Position numbers and translations under genes: made by a program. From Glandiceps talaboti (lineage: Eukaryota > Hemichordata > Enteropneusta > Spengelidae): a stretch of DNA of 64,000 nucleotides. This document shows, piece by piece, positions 1 to 9,802 of this stretch. The notes under the pieces were generated by a model. It did not search any database. It was not told where the DNA came from and saw only the letters and a list, made by a program, of their open reading frames with translations. The stretch is from NCBI RefSeq assembly GCF_964340395.1, contig NC_135555.1, positions 20,302,447-20,366,446 of the forward strand, given 5' to 3'. Every line of letters starts with the position of its first letter. Position 1 is the first letter of the stretch.

Positions 1-1253
1 GTGCACATTATATTATTGTATTCGAACACACTTTTTTTTAGACCATGCTAGCTATCTCACAAATGCTTGTTCCAAATTCTCCAAGTCACATTTATGACAA
101 TTATCGGATATGTCGATTAACTTCGTCGTCGATCAAGATGTCCATGACTAAGTGTTTTAATGGATTGCCTATCCCAATGATTTTGTGTCATAGACACAAC
201 AGTGAAAATGGTATTGCTAACTTTATTTAATTGTAAACAGCCGACATAATTAAATTGTAGAAAATATGACATACTTTATCAACTCAATTCAAAGGGAAAC
301 TTTGTCAGTGTGAAATCGATTGTCCGATTGTCTCAGGTTTTGGGTAATGGCAACCACTTAAAGCGAACACATTTGTGTTGGTTGTCCAAGTGGCAACTGT
401 GTATTACAGTCTCGGTTACTCAGACTATCCACCACCAGTCTACCCTGGCCATCAAGCGATCCATCAGCGGTGAGCTGAGTAGCCGAAGTGTGGAAAACAA
501 AAATGAATTCAAATGAAATGATCGCAATTATTTTTCTTATAAGCAGCGCCACCAACGACTGTATGATAAAATCACAAAGAAATTCAAGGAAATCAAGAAA
601 ATATTTCTCCTAGTGAAGCGCCCTCTAGTAATAACTTCAGAAAATAATGTTAGCCCCCTTTCCACATGTTCATTTTTTATCTTTTAAAACGGTTATTTGG
701 TGTCAATATAAGTGATGATTTATGGTCATATAGTCTACATTTACCAGACAGATTCACTCTACGCATATCGACCAGTGAAATATAAACTGTTTCAAGTCGT
801 ATTGAAAACCATTATGTAACGAATGGTTGTATTGGCGGAAAAGAATGTTTTTAAGCTTTTGACAATTTGAGGAGATGTACATTGTTCTCAAATCCAGGTG
901 TAGAACAAATGTACTTCTGTATGTTTCTCTTCAGAGTATATTTATACAAGGACAGTAGCAATGTGTGCTATCCACTGGACTGATTTTGAATGTATGTTAG
1001 CTCTCTTGAGATATACTATTCCGCACAGTAACATTACCCCATATATTATTAATACAACCAAGAGTTCACTACATTGAAACACACTCATACTGACAGTTAA
1101 CCTATTCGTGGAGGTCACATAGTTGATGTAAATTGCCACTTCAAATAACTACATATACTATGAGGTATGGTAGAATAGAACAACATTGTGTGTCTGACAA
1201 ATACTACCTGACACTTGGTTAAAATTGATGATGGTGATCTGTCAACAGCTTAT
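1..1253. other. unassigned AT-rich sequence
   Basis: No ORF with recognisable protein similarity, RNA gene, or clear repeat was found here. The short open frames (up to about 74 codons) are within chance expectation for AT-rich DNA. The stretch ends where the 94-bp satellite begins. Confidence 0.5.
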
Positions 1254-3700
1254 GTCTGACACAGACACACCACAAAACCCTTTACACTTTACATCCCTAC
1301 ACAGTACATATTTTAAAGGTCTGAGTTGTGTGGCCAAACTATTAGAGATTGCTGACCGTCACACCACAAAACCATCTACACTTTTCATCCCTACACAGTA
1401 CATATTTAAAAGGTCTGATTTGTGTGGCCAAACTATTAGAGATTGCTGACCGTCACACCACAAAACCCTCTTTACTTTTTTATCCCTACACAGTACATAT
1501 TTAAAAGGTCTAAGTTGTGTGGCCATCCTCATAGAGATTGCTGACCGTCACACCACAGTACCTCCACACTATATATCCCTACACAGTACATATTTAAAAG
1601 GTCTGAGTTGTCGCCAAACTATTAGAGATTGCTGACGGTCACACCACAAAACCCTCTTTACTTTTTATCCCTACACAGTACATATTTAAAAGGTCTGAGT
1701 TGTGTGGCCATCCTCATAGGGATTGCTGACCGTCACACCACAGTACCTCTACACTAAATTATCCCTACACATTACATATTTTAAAGTTCTGAGTTGTGTG
1801 ACCAAACTATTAGAGATTGCTGACCATCACACCACAAAACCCTCTTTACTTTTTATCCCTACACAGTACATATTTAAAAGGTCTGAGTTGTGTGGCCAAA
1901 CTATTAGAGATTATTGACCGTCACACCACAGTACCTCCACACTTTATATCCCTACACAGTACATATTTAAAAGGACTGAGTTGTCGCCAAACTATTAGAG
2001 ATTGCTGACGGTCACACCACAAAACCCTCTTTACTTTTTATCCCTACACAGTACCTATTTAAAAGGTCTGAGTTGTGTGGCCATCCTCATAGAGATTGCT
2101 GACCGTCACACCACAATACCTCTGCACTAAATTATCCCTACACAGTACATATTTTAAAGGTCTGAGTTGTGTGGCCAAACTATTAGAGATTACTGACCGT
2201 CACACCACAAAACCCTCTTTACTTTTTATCCCTACACAGTACATATCTAAAAGGTCTGAGTTGTGTGGCCATCCTCATAGGGATTGCTGACCGTCACACC
2301 ACAGTACCTCTACACTAAATTATCCCTACACAGTACATATTTTAAAGTTCTGAGTTGTGTGGCTAAACTATTAGAGATTGCTGACCGTCACACCACAAAA
2401 TCCTCTTTCCTTTTTATCCCTACACAGTACATAATTATTTAAAAGGTCTGAGTTGTGTGGCCATCCTCATAGGGATTGTTGACCGTCACACCACAGTACC
2501 CCCACACTTTATATCCCTACACATTATATATTTTAAAGGTCTAAGTTGTGTGGCAAAACTATTAGAGATTGTTGACCATCACACCACAAAACCCTCTTTA
2601 CTTTTTATCCCTACACAGTACATATTTAAAAGGACTGAGTTGTGTGGCCATCCTCATAGAGATTCCTGACCGTCACACCACAGTACCTCTACACTAAATT
2701 ATCCCTACACATTACATATTTTAAAGGTCTGAGTTGTGTGGCTAAACTATTAGATATTGCTGACCATCACACCACAAAACCCTCTTTCCTTTTTATCCCT
2801 ACACAGTACATATTTAAAAGGTCTTAGTTGTGTGGCCATCCTCGTAGGGATTGCTGACCATCACACCACAGTACCTCTACACTAAATTACCCCTGCACAG
2901 TACATATTTTAAAGTTCTGAGTTGTGTGGCCAAACTATTAGAGATTGCTGACCGTCACACCACAAAACCCTCTTTACTTTTTATCCCTACACAGTACATA
3001 TTTAAAAGGACTGAGTTGTGTGGCCATCCTCATAGAGATTCCTGACCGTCACACCACAGTACCTCTACACTAAATTATCCCTACACAATACATACTTAAA
3101 AGGTCTGAGTTGTGTGGCTAAACTATTAGATATTGCTGACCATCACACCACAAAACCCTCTTTCCTTTTTATCCCTATACACAGTACATATTTAAAAGAT
3201 CTGAGTTGTGTGGCCATCCTCGTAGGGATTGCTGACCGTCACACCACAGTACCTCTACACTAAATTACCCCTGCACAGTACATATTTTAAAGTTCTGAGT
3301 TGTGTGGCCAAACTATTAGAGATTGCTGACCGTCACACCACAAAATCCTCTTTCCTTTTTATCCCTACACAGTACATATTTAAAAGGTCTGAGTTGTGTG
3401 GCCAAACTATTAGAGATTGCTGACCGTCACACCTTAAAACCCTCTTTACTTTTTATCCCTACACAGTACATATTTAAAAGGTCTGAGTTGTGTGGCCATC
3501 CTCGTAGGGATTGCCGACCGTCACACCACAGTACCTCTACACTAAATTATCCCTGCACAGTACATATTTTAAAGTTCTGAGTCGTGTGGCCAAACTATTA
3601 GAGATTGCTGACCGTCACACCACAAAACACTCTTTATTTTTTCTCCTTGCACAGTACATGTTTAAAAGGTCTGAGTTGTGTGGCCATCCTCACAGAGATG
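1254..3700. repeat. satellite array, ~94-bp unit, about 26 copies
   Basis: The landmark GCTGACCGTCACACCAC recurs at about 1351, 1445, 1540, 1631, 1725, 1819 and so on up to about 3608, a regular spacing of 91-95 bp. Each unit also carries ATCCCTACACAGTACATATT and GAGTTGTGTGGCC. Two main variants tend to alternate: one has CACAAAACCCTCTTTACTTT after the landmark, the other has CACAGTACCTCTACACTAAA. The end of each unit likewise reads either AAACTATTAGAGATT or ATCCTCATAGGGATT. The array therefore looks partly dimeric, with a ~188-bp higher-order unit. Some units are shorter (91 bp) with GTTGTCGCC. The ~64-codon open frames inside follow from the repeat and are not genes. The array ends abruptly against the Gypsy relic at about 3700. 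Confidence 0.95.
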
Positions 3701-4300
3701 TTACCTGTCTTAGTTAAAATCTGGATAATAATTCTACTACCAGTTCGGAATGTTGTTTCGACGATATTGTGGATATCAACATCTATTAAATTTTCCACAT
3801 CTTCCATGCCTGACAGAAGGACTCTCATAACACGACAGAAACTTGCGGGTGCATTCACATTCACCAGCCCAAATGGCATTCTTGGAACAAGCCATCAGGC
3901 GTGAGAATAGCAGTTTTTCCTTTGCCTCATCAGTGAGCGGGATCGGCCAATACCCCTTAGCACTCTTTAGCTTGTCGTGCAAGTAGTTCCTCTGGGTTGG
4001 GTATTGGTTCAGCGTCAAACACTGTGACCCGGTTTAACTTTCTGAAGTCAATACAAAAACGTACACTCTTGTCTTTCTTTCGTACTAATACTAATGGGGA
4101 TGCATAAGGCCACTCAGACTGCTCTATCACTCCCATGTCTAACATTGCTTTCACTTCATTCTGTACTACCTCCTTCATAGCAAATGGAAGCGGATATGGT
4201 TTAGATCTGACTGGTTCTTTTGTAGTTAACTTTATATCGTGCCTTCCAATCTTACATTCTCCTGGCAAATCAGTCAACACATCTGAATATGACTTCAATA
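3701..4300 (-). pseudogene. Ty3/Gypsy reverse transcriptase fragment, frameshifted
   Basis: Reading on the minus strand from about 4298, the frame encodes the N-terminal half of a Gypsy RT: PVRSKPYPLPFAMKEVV, then SPLVLVRKKDKSVRFCIDFR and KLNRVTVFDAEPIP. These match the RT opening found in Ty3/Gypsy pol. The frame then shifts near 3960-4020 into AKGYWPIPLTDEAKEK, and again near 3880 into MPFGLVN and SFCRVMRVLLSGMEDVENL. The segment between ELLAR and AKGYW that normally holds the first catalytic aspartate is shortened. The position of the usual x-I-D-D-I active-site motif reads LIDVDI. An in-frame stop lies just upstream of the KSYSDVL start region. The sequence breaks off at the satellite, so RNase H is absent. 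This copy is dead. Confidence 0.92.
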
Positions 4301-4959
4301 TTTCCTTTGCCTCTCTCCTCTATTCCACACTTAACCCATCAGGGATATTTACATCCTCTATAGTTTCCTTTGCTGCTATAGGTATCGTATCTACTAATTC
4401 AGGTGAATTAATAGCACTATTTTCATCATCTATTTAACTTTCAATCACAGCTGCTGCCACACACTGCATCACTCCCATCACTGTTACAGGTTTTTCCTTC
4501 TTACTGTTACTTTCATCACTCACTCTTCCTCATACTTCCTTAACATATTGGCATGGTATAATATCAACTTTCCATCCATATCAATTCTATAATCTGTGTT
4601 ACTGACCCTTCTAATACTTTATATGGACTGCATTAGCAATTTATTATAAATAGTTCGTAATAACACCAAGAACCTTATCACCATCGCTAAACTGTCTGTC
4701 TTTAGCCCTCCTATCATAGTATTATTTGTATCTGACTTTAGACTTTGCCAGCTCTTCCTGTGCTAGCTTACATGTATCCTCAAGTCTCTCTCTAAGATCT
4801 AGTATGTACTGATAAGTACTCTTCACTTATGGATTGTCCTGTTCATTTGTCCACAACTCTCTCTATATAGTCATGGGTCCCCAAATACAATAGCTCGAAT
4901 GGCGAGAATCTCAAACTAGCTTGTGGGGCCTCCTTAGCATCCAGGTACCTATCCCAATC
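4300..4959 (-). pseudogene. decayed linker between Gypsy integrase and RT
   Basis: This stretch lies between the integrase frame (4960-5508) and the RT frame (ending 4298) on the same strand. Short frames with stops are consistent with an eroded integrase C-terminal region and the spacer before RT. No intact domain can be read. It is assigned to the element by position rather than by motif. Confidence 0.6.
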
Positions 4960-5508
4960 TTATGGCCTCTCTTTACACATACGCCTCAGCATACTCTTAA
5001 GTGTACCATTAAAACGTTCGACAAGTCCATCGCATGCTGGGTCATATGGAGTAGTCGTTAATTGTTTAATACACGGCAATCTATCGACTTCTTCTGAGAT
5101 AAACTGAGTACCTAGATAGGACAATATTTCTTCTGGTATACCTATCCCGATGTACATAGATACTAGTGCTTCTGCAGCTACCTCAGTTTGAATTCGTTTC
5201 CGAGCGACTGCCTCTGGATAACGTGTTGCATAGTCTAGATCTACTAGGGTTAATATATAGCGGTTACCTCTGTCAGTTACTGGATGTAAAGGTCCAACTA
5301 AATCTACAGCTACTCGCTTAAATGGTGTATCGATTAATGGCATGCAACCTAAGGGTACTTTGCTAACTTTACCTTTCGGACTAGTCTTTTGACAAATATC
5401 ACAAGACCGACAATATCGCATTATTACGTCACCATCAATTCCTGGCCAATAGAATTGAGTATTAAGAATCTGATCACGTGTTCTCTGTGACCCCAAGTGA
5501 CCTCCCAC
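4960..5508 (-). pseudogene. Ty3/Gypsy integrase fragment
   Basis: This 182-codon minus-strand frame reads as the zinc-binding and catalytic core of a retroelement integrase. GGHLGSQRTRDQIL, FYWPGI and YCRSCDICQKTSPKG give the H-H-C-C region (about residues 2-45). VDLVGPLHPVTDRGNRYILT supplies the first catalytic aspartate (about residues 68-87). GLVERFNGTLKSMLRRM supplies the catalytic glutamate near the end. The second catalytic aspartate, normally in an S-D-x-G-T-Q-F motif, is replaced: here it reads SYLGTQF. The protein should therefore be inactive. Upstream, the piece VVPLKFRQNVLRLAHES, which belongs just before GGHLG, is in another frame at about 5510-5570. Integrase lies 5' of RT here, the reverse of the common Gypsy order. 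Confidence 0.92.
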
Positions 5509-5711
5509 TATCGATCGACTCGTGGGCCAATCTTAACACATTCTGACGAAACTTTAATGGTACAACTAGCTGAGTGAACACCCGACCATGGTCTATATTA
5601 GGGAACTGGAATTCCCAATAAATTAAACCTTTCCTACTGATAAACTATGCCACATTACGACGACCAGGGTGAACCACTTTACCACTAGCAATATACTCAC
5701 GTATCCGTTTT
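5509..5711 (-). pseudogene. Gypsy pol segment between protease tail and integrase (frameshifted)
   Basis: Minus-strand translation in mixed frames gives pieces such as KVVHPGRRNVA, GLIYWEFQFPN and VVPLKFRQNVLRLAHES, which precede the zinc-binding domain in related elements. Stops and frameshifts interrupt it. It connects the integrase frame to the insertion at 5712-6808. Confidence 0.7.
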
Positions 5712-5749
5712 TACCTCCCGTAAGGGTACGGGAGGTATTAAAAGGGGAA

Positions 5750-5761
5750 TGTGTGTCTGTG

Positions 5762-5804
<43 letters not shown>

Positions 5805-5805
5805 G
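5750..5805. repeat. (TGTC)n microsatellite
   Basis: Tetranucleotide run of TGTC, slightly interrupted at its start, just inside the left end of the insertion at 5712-6808. Confidence 0.95.
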
Positions 5806-5939
5806 TCATCATTTTCTAAAAATCGGCTGACTCAATTGTAATGAAATTTGGGATATATAATCTTTAGGGTAATAGCTAGACCTGATTAGGTTTTGAGCCA
5901 GATCTGTTAATGTTTAATTAGAGAAATTTGCATATTAAT

Positions 5940-6790
5940 GAAATTAACTAATTACGCAATATCTTAAGACTGCATACTTCAATTCCAATATAATTTAGTA
6001 TATTCGTTAAACATAGCAACATACATTTGTCCTATAAAATTCATTGATGTATCATACAGCGTTAATGAATAATTTGCAAATTAATTATTTTTGGTAATTA
6101 GGCTATATCTTAAGAATACATACTTAACATTCAACATAATTTAGTACATACGTTAACCATAAGATAACACATGTGTCCTATCAAGTTTGTTGATGCACCA
6201 TACAGTGTTAATACATGATTTGCATAATTAATGATTTTCGGTAATTAGGCTATATCTTAAGAATACATACTTCAAATCCAATATAATTCAGTACACACGT
6301 TAACCATAACAAACACATATGTCCTGTAAAGCTTGTTGGTGTACCTTTCAGTGTTAATGAATAATTTGCATAATTAATGATTCTTGGTGATTAGGCTATA
6401 TCTTAAGACTGCATACTTCAATTTCAATACATTTAGTACATACGTTAACCATAACAAAGCGGATATGTCCTATAAAATCTTTTATATAGCTTAGTTTTAA
6501 TGAAACATTTGCATAATTAATGATTTTAGGTAACTAGGTTGTATCTTAAAAATGCAAGCTTCAAATTTCCAATAATATGATACGTACATCAACCATAATA
6601 ATACGCACCTGTCCTATGAAGTTTGTTGCTACAACTTTTTCCTTTAATGAGTATTTTGAATAATGAACGATATTCAGTAATTAAGCAGTATCATACACTC
6701 TTACATACATTAACCTAAGAAAGCACGCTTGTCCAAAAAACAAAGCCTTTTACCATAGTTTTTTTAGTTTAATGATTTATTTGCATAATT
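5940..6790. repeat. ~147-bp AT-rich tandem repeat, 5-6 degenerate copies
   Basis: The landmark TTAGGCTATATCTTAAGA recurs at about 6098, 6244 and 6390, with diverged forms near 5950 and 6533. The spacing is about 143-147 bp. Each unit also contains variants of TAGTACATACGTTAACCATA, CATATGTCCTATAAA and GAATAATTTGCATAATTAAT. The repeats form the body of the insertion into the Gypsy relic. Confidence 0.85.
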
Positions 6791-6813
6791 AGTTATTCCC
6801 TTACGGGAGTCAT

Positions 6814-7255
6814 TCAGTTTAAATCTGGTAATGTTTTGTCTTTCTGCTGCTCCAACTGCAACCCCTGTGCAGTCACTGGCTCATTTTCTGTTCCAATATC
6901 AGGGACAACTAACTTACGAACTGGCCTGTTTTCTGCAGCTACCTGCGCTCTAGTTTGAACGGCTTGTATCACAGTTTCTGGACTAGCCTCCCTCTTTGTT
7001 TCACCACTGACCTTACAATCAGCAACCTCACCACTAGGAGCAATACTCACTTCTCCATCCCCTTGGCTTAGCTTGCTCACTTCATGGCAATGCCAGGCAG
7101 GATCAGGATCATCAGGTTGTCTAACTCCACTAAAGTTTCCTACGATTAGATCATATAATGGGGTTTCCATACACAACAGAACTGTGGCATACTTATTTTT
7201 ATCACCATTCTTATCATGCATTTCTTCGACAGGTTGCAATTTGGTAGGCAATTTG
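6814..7255 (-). pseudogene. Ty3/Gypsy protease C-terminus and linker
   Basis: A 145-codon minus-strand frame contains METPLYDLIVGNFSGVRQ followed by DDPDPAW, which resembles the end of a Gypsy-type aspartic protease. It also has AVQTRAQVAAENRP, a TRAQ linker commonly found after protease in this group, and LEQQKDKTLPDL, the segment that follows TRAQ in elements with integrase next. The catalytic D-S/T-G of the protease is not visible, because sequence upstream of about 7255 no longer reads as Gypsy. Gag and LTRs are not seen. The frame is cut off at its 3' side by the 1.1-kb insertion. Confidence 0.8.
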
Positions 7256-7347
7256 GTGAAAGAGTTTACTCCTAATTACTATACATTAGGCATGTATGGG
7301 GTAATTTTTGACACCTTGCCATTTTGTTTAATTTTACCAAGAAATGT

Positions 7348-7519
7348 GTGATTTCGGGTGGTGTACTTATGTTAAAAATGACTCAACTCAAATACAGTCA
7401 CTGTAATACACACAACAAGTTGTATATACACCGCTTGAAATCACACCCTTCTTGGTGTTTTCATCCGTAATACAATAGAAGTGATAAAACCATATTTTAA
7501 GTGCACCGCCTGAAATCAC
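7348..7519. mobile_element. short inverted-repeat element (MITE-like)
   Basis: The left end GTGATTTCGGGTGGTGTACT is the inverse, with three mismatches, of the right end, which reads in reverse complement GTGATTTCAGGCGGTGCACT. A third copy of the right-end sequence lies inside at about 7422-7444 (ACACCGCTTGAAATCAC). The element is about 172 bp and has no coding capacity. No clear target duplication is visible, so a simple inverted duplication is also possible. Confidence 0.5.
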
Positions 7520-7720
7520 TCCTTTTATTCGCACTATAGTAGAAATTCTAAGTAACTCTAAAAACACTGGCATGCCTTTCTAAATCGTGAGCCATGGTGC
7601 TACCGTAGGTATTTGTTCGGGAGCGTTTGTCCGGGGGGGGGGCATTTGTCCTACGTGGGCGATTTGTTCGGGGGTGTTTTTCAGGGGGCGTTTGTTCTGT
7701 TACCCATTGACATATGAAAG

Positions 7721-7796
7721 CGAACGTCACTTTTCGAAATTCCCCGATTATGTGAAATCGAACGGCACTTTTCGAAATGCTCCGATTATTTGATAC
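7721..7796. repeat. 38-bp direct repeat, two copies
   Basis: CGAACGTCACTTTTCGAAAT at 7721 is followed by CGAACGGCACTTTTCGAAAT at 7759. Each is followed by a similar CCGATTAT segment. Only a few mismatches separate the copies. Confidence 0.85.
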
Positions 7797-8020
7797 TGTA
7801 TGCGATACTTAAATTATGTATCAAACGTATGGTTTGTGTATTTGACATTTCTAGGAGTAATTACTATAGTCTACTTTCTTGTAACCTTTCAAACGATAAA
7901 AAAACAAAACATTTGAAAGAACAGTAAGTATGATGAATTCCTTATCATCTGGAATTGTACAGGAAATGTTAAGCACTTTTGGGTCTTCTACAAATGTCGA
8001 TTGACAAACAATTTGTACCG

Positions 8021-8062
8021 TAAAATAAAATAAAATAAAATAAAATAAAATAAAATAAAATA
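8021..8062. repeat. (TAAAA)n microsatellite
   Basis: About eight uninterrupted TAAAA units. Confidence 0.97.
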
Positions 8063-9430
8063 ACTTTTACAAAGGAACAGCTTATAGAGAGTTTGGATTT
8101 GAAAAGTCATACTTTATACAGCATTAATACGACAATGGCAACCTGCATGTGATTGGTTAAATCATATTTTGCTTTAGGTATAAAAAGCACCAACTTAGAT
8201 ATCATATGCTACATATGATTCCCATTGATTTTCCATACATACAATCATATAATATGTCGAAACCATGAATCTATAACGTTAACTTTATAAAACGTGTAAC
8301 GCTTTAATTTATTCACAGCCACGAATTTTTTTAATGCAGAGCTGAAAAGCTCCCAGTGCTTAGATTTGGTGTAGAGTTGCTATATTAAGAAGCCAATGAC
8401 AAGTCTCTGAGCTAGCCTTTTCATACCTTCACCAGGTTAAATGACAATACTGCAATAACAAACCTAGGCCATCATAGTTCCATGAGGAACTTTAGTATAG
8501 GAATATGATTATTGTTAGTACCCCATGGCATCCGTAAGTATTACGTAACGGCACCATGTGGAGATCATAATGGCTCATTAGGTGTTGCTTAAGATAAAAG
8601 AATAGTTATATCTATTCTGTTTCATTGATCTGATATTAATGGGTATACTGGTAGTTAAGAGTTGAGTACTGCTTCACCATGCTTTCAGATTATATAATAT
8701 CTCCAGCCCTGAGTTTGTATTCCACCAGTTTACCAAAGTATCTTCTGTTAATAATTATAGTACTAGGGGATAGTTGAACATTCATTACTAGTATTCTCAA
8801 CAGCTGTTTCACACTGAAGTGTATAGCATTTTGTACTCATGAATATTTCATGTTCAACCATTGAATAATGTCTGTTTTACTATCTCCAATTATGCAATAC
8901 CCATTGCAAAGATACCCTATAAATGCATAAGATCAACTTGATGTTTTTTTCCGCAAATACTTGTAGGTGGTGTAAAATCATGCAATTACTCTCCAGAACC
9001 CATGGCTTATGAAAATGACGTCATTTCCTGGAGTGGCATTCCCCTTTAATGCTTTCTCATTTCTAGTAGATGCATGCTTTCTCACGCTTTACCTCATCCC
9101 GCCGTTTATCTTGAATCACAACATGGACACCAATGGAAACAAGTCTTCGACTTTGTGGGTTATCCAAGTAATTCAACAATTTGTACTAGTTTTTAATTTG
9201 TATATCTGTTCTGTTCTGTTGATTTTGTTTATTTACTGAAATAAACTAACCCAATCTCTTACTATTTTTAAAACGGGCATAGTTTTTGAGTTTCTAGTCC
9301 ATCCATATGTATTAAATGCAATAATATCCCCTCCCCTTACAAAATATAAAAAGCAATCATTCTGGACAGTACTTACAAAAGAAATATTGACTGTATCAGC
9401 AAAATAAAAAAATGTTTTCATGATGGGTGT

Positions 9431-9802
9431 TAGGCGTAAAAACATTGTGTGGTTCCGATTACATTCAATTTTACAATAGGTGGGGTAGGTAGATTATTTT
9501 ATTTTATTTTATTTTTTTCATATGTGAGTGTATAGTTCAGGTGGTTATGTTTTCTGTTGTTTTCCATGTGGTCTCTGTCTTATTGGTTTCTTCTCATCAC
9601 ATGTACAGCCATTACAGATTAGAAGAACAGTTTTGTATTGTCTTTTTAAGTTGACATTAGTTTCGGCATCCACTATTTTTTGCGAGACTTCACAGTTTTC
9701 GCGATTTTCTTTCTCGAATACGTAAAAAAGGGTTAGGGTCGGCGTGAAAAACTAGGTGGGGTCGGGTAACCGGAACCAAACAACTTTTTTTATTAGGCCT
9801 TA
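9431..9802. mobile_element. MITE family A, copy 1 (~370 bp)
   Basis: The left end reads GGCGTAAAAACATTG then TGTGGTTCCGATTAC. The right end in reverse complement reads GGCCTAATAAAAAAAG then TTGTTTGGTTCCGGTTACC. Both ends are flanked by TTA outside the GGC/GCC (TTA-GGC at the left, GCC-TTA at the right), which fits a 3-bp target duplication as made by PIF/Harbinger transposases. A (TTTTA)n stretch lies just inside the left end and GGGTTAGGGTCGGC near the right end. There is no transposase. This copy is in opposite orientation to the one at 42934-43294 and clearly similar to it, including GCGATTTTCTTTCTCGAATA near the right end. Confidence 0.8.

Larger units (their letters stand above)
5712..6808. 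mobile_element. ~1.1-kb insertion inside the Gypsy relic
   Basis: Gypsy-related reading is interrupted here and resumes at about 6814. The left edge is a hairpin-forming sequence, ACCTCCCGTA-AGGG-TACGGGAGGT (two 10-bp arms). The right edge contains CCCTTACGGGAG, the inverse of the CTCCCGTAAGGG found at the left edge, so the two ends form an inverted repeat of about 12 bp. After the left hairpin comes a TGTC microsatellite (about 5750-5805) and then an AT-rich body of ~147-bp tandem repeats. No ORF is present, so it must be non-autonomous if mobile. I could not define a target-site duplication. The class is uncertain. Confidence 0.65.
7521..9430. other. unassigned sequence with minor repeats
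   Basis: No gene was recognised. Contents: a G-run (7633-7642), a 38-bp direct repeat (7721-7796), a (TAAAA)n run (8021-8062), and a piece at about 8970-9045 resembling the right end of the element at 19629-20093 (shared features ACTCTCCAGA and GGAGTGGCATTCCCCTTT). The rest is AT-rich with no visible structure. Confidence 0.5.

Noticed and set aside
1254-3700. CRISPR-like regular spacing
   Set aside because: The whole 94-bp unit is repeated, with no unique spacers between short repeats, and the context is a eukaryotic genome.
1225-3904. Series of ~64-codon plus-strand frames with shared peptide (for example LSCVAKLLEIADRHTT)
   Set aside because: They repeat because the 94-bp satellite repeats. 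94 is not a multiple of 3, so each frame closes after two units. No start or promoter context supports translation.
5712-6808. Helitron identity for the hairpin-ended insertion
   Set aside because: The hairpin is present but the expected 5' TC and 3' CTRR termini and an A/T insertion site are not seen in either orientation.
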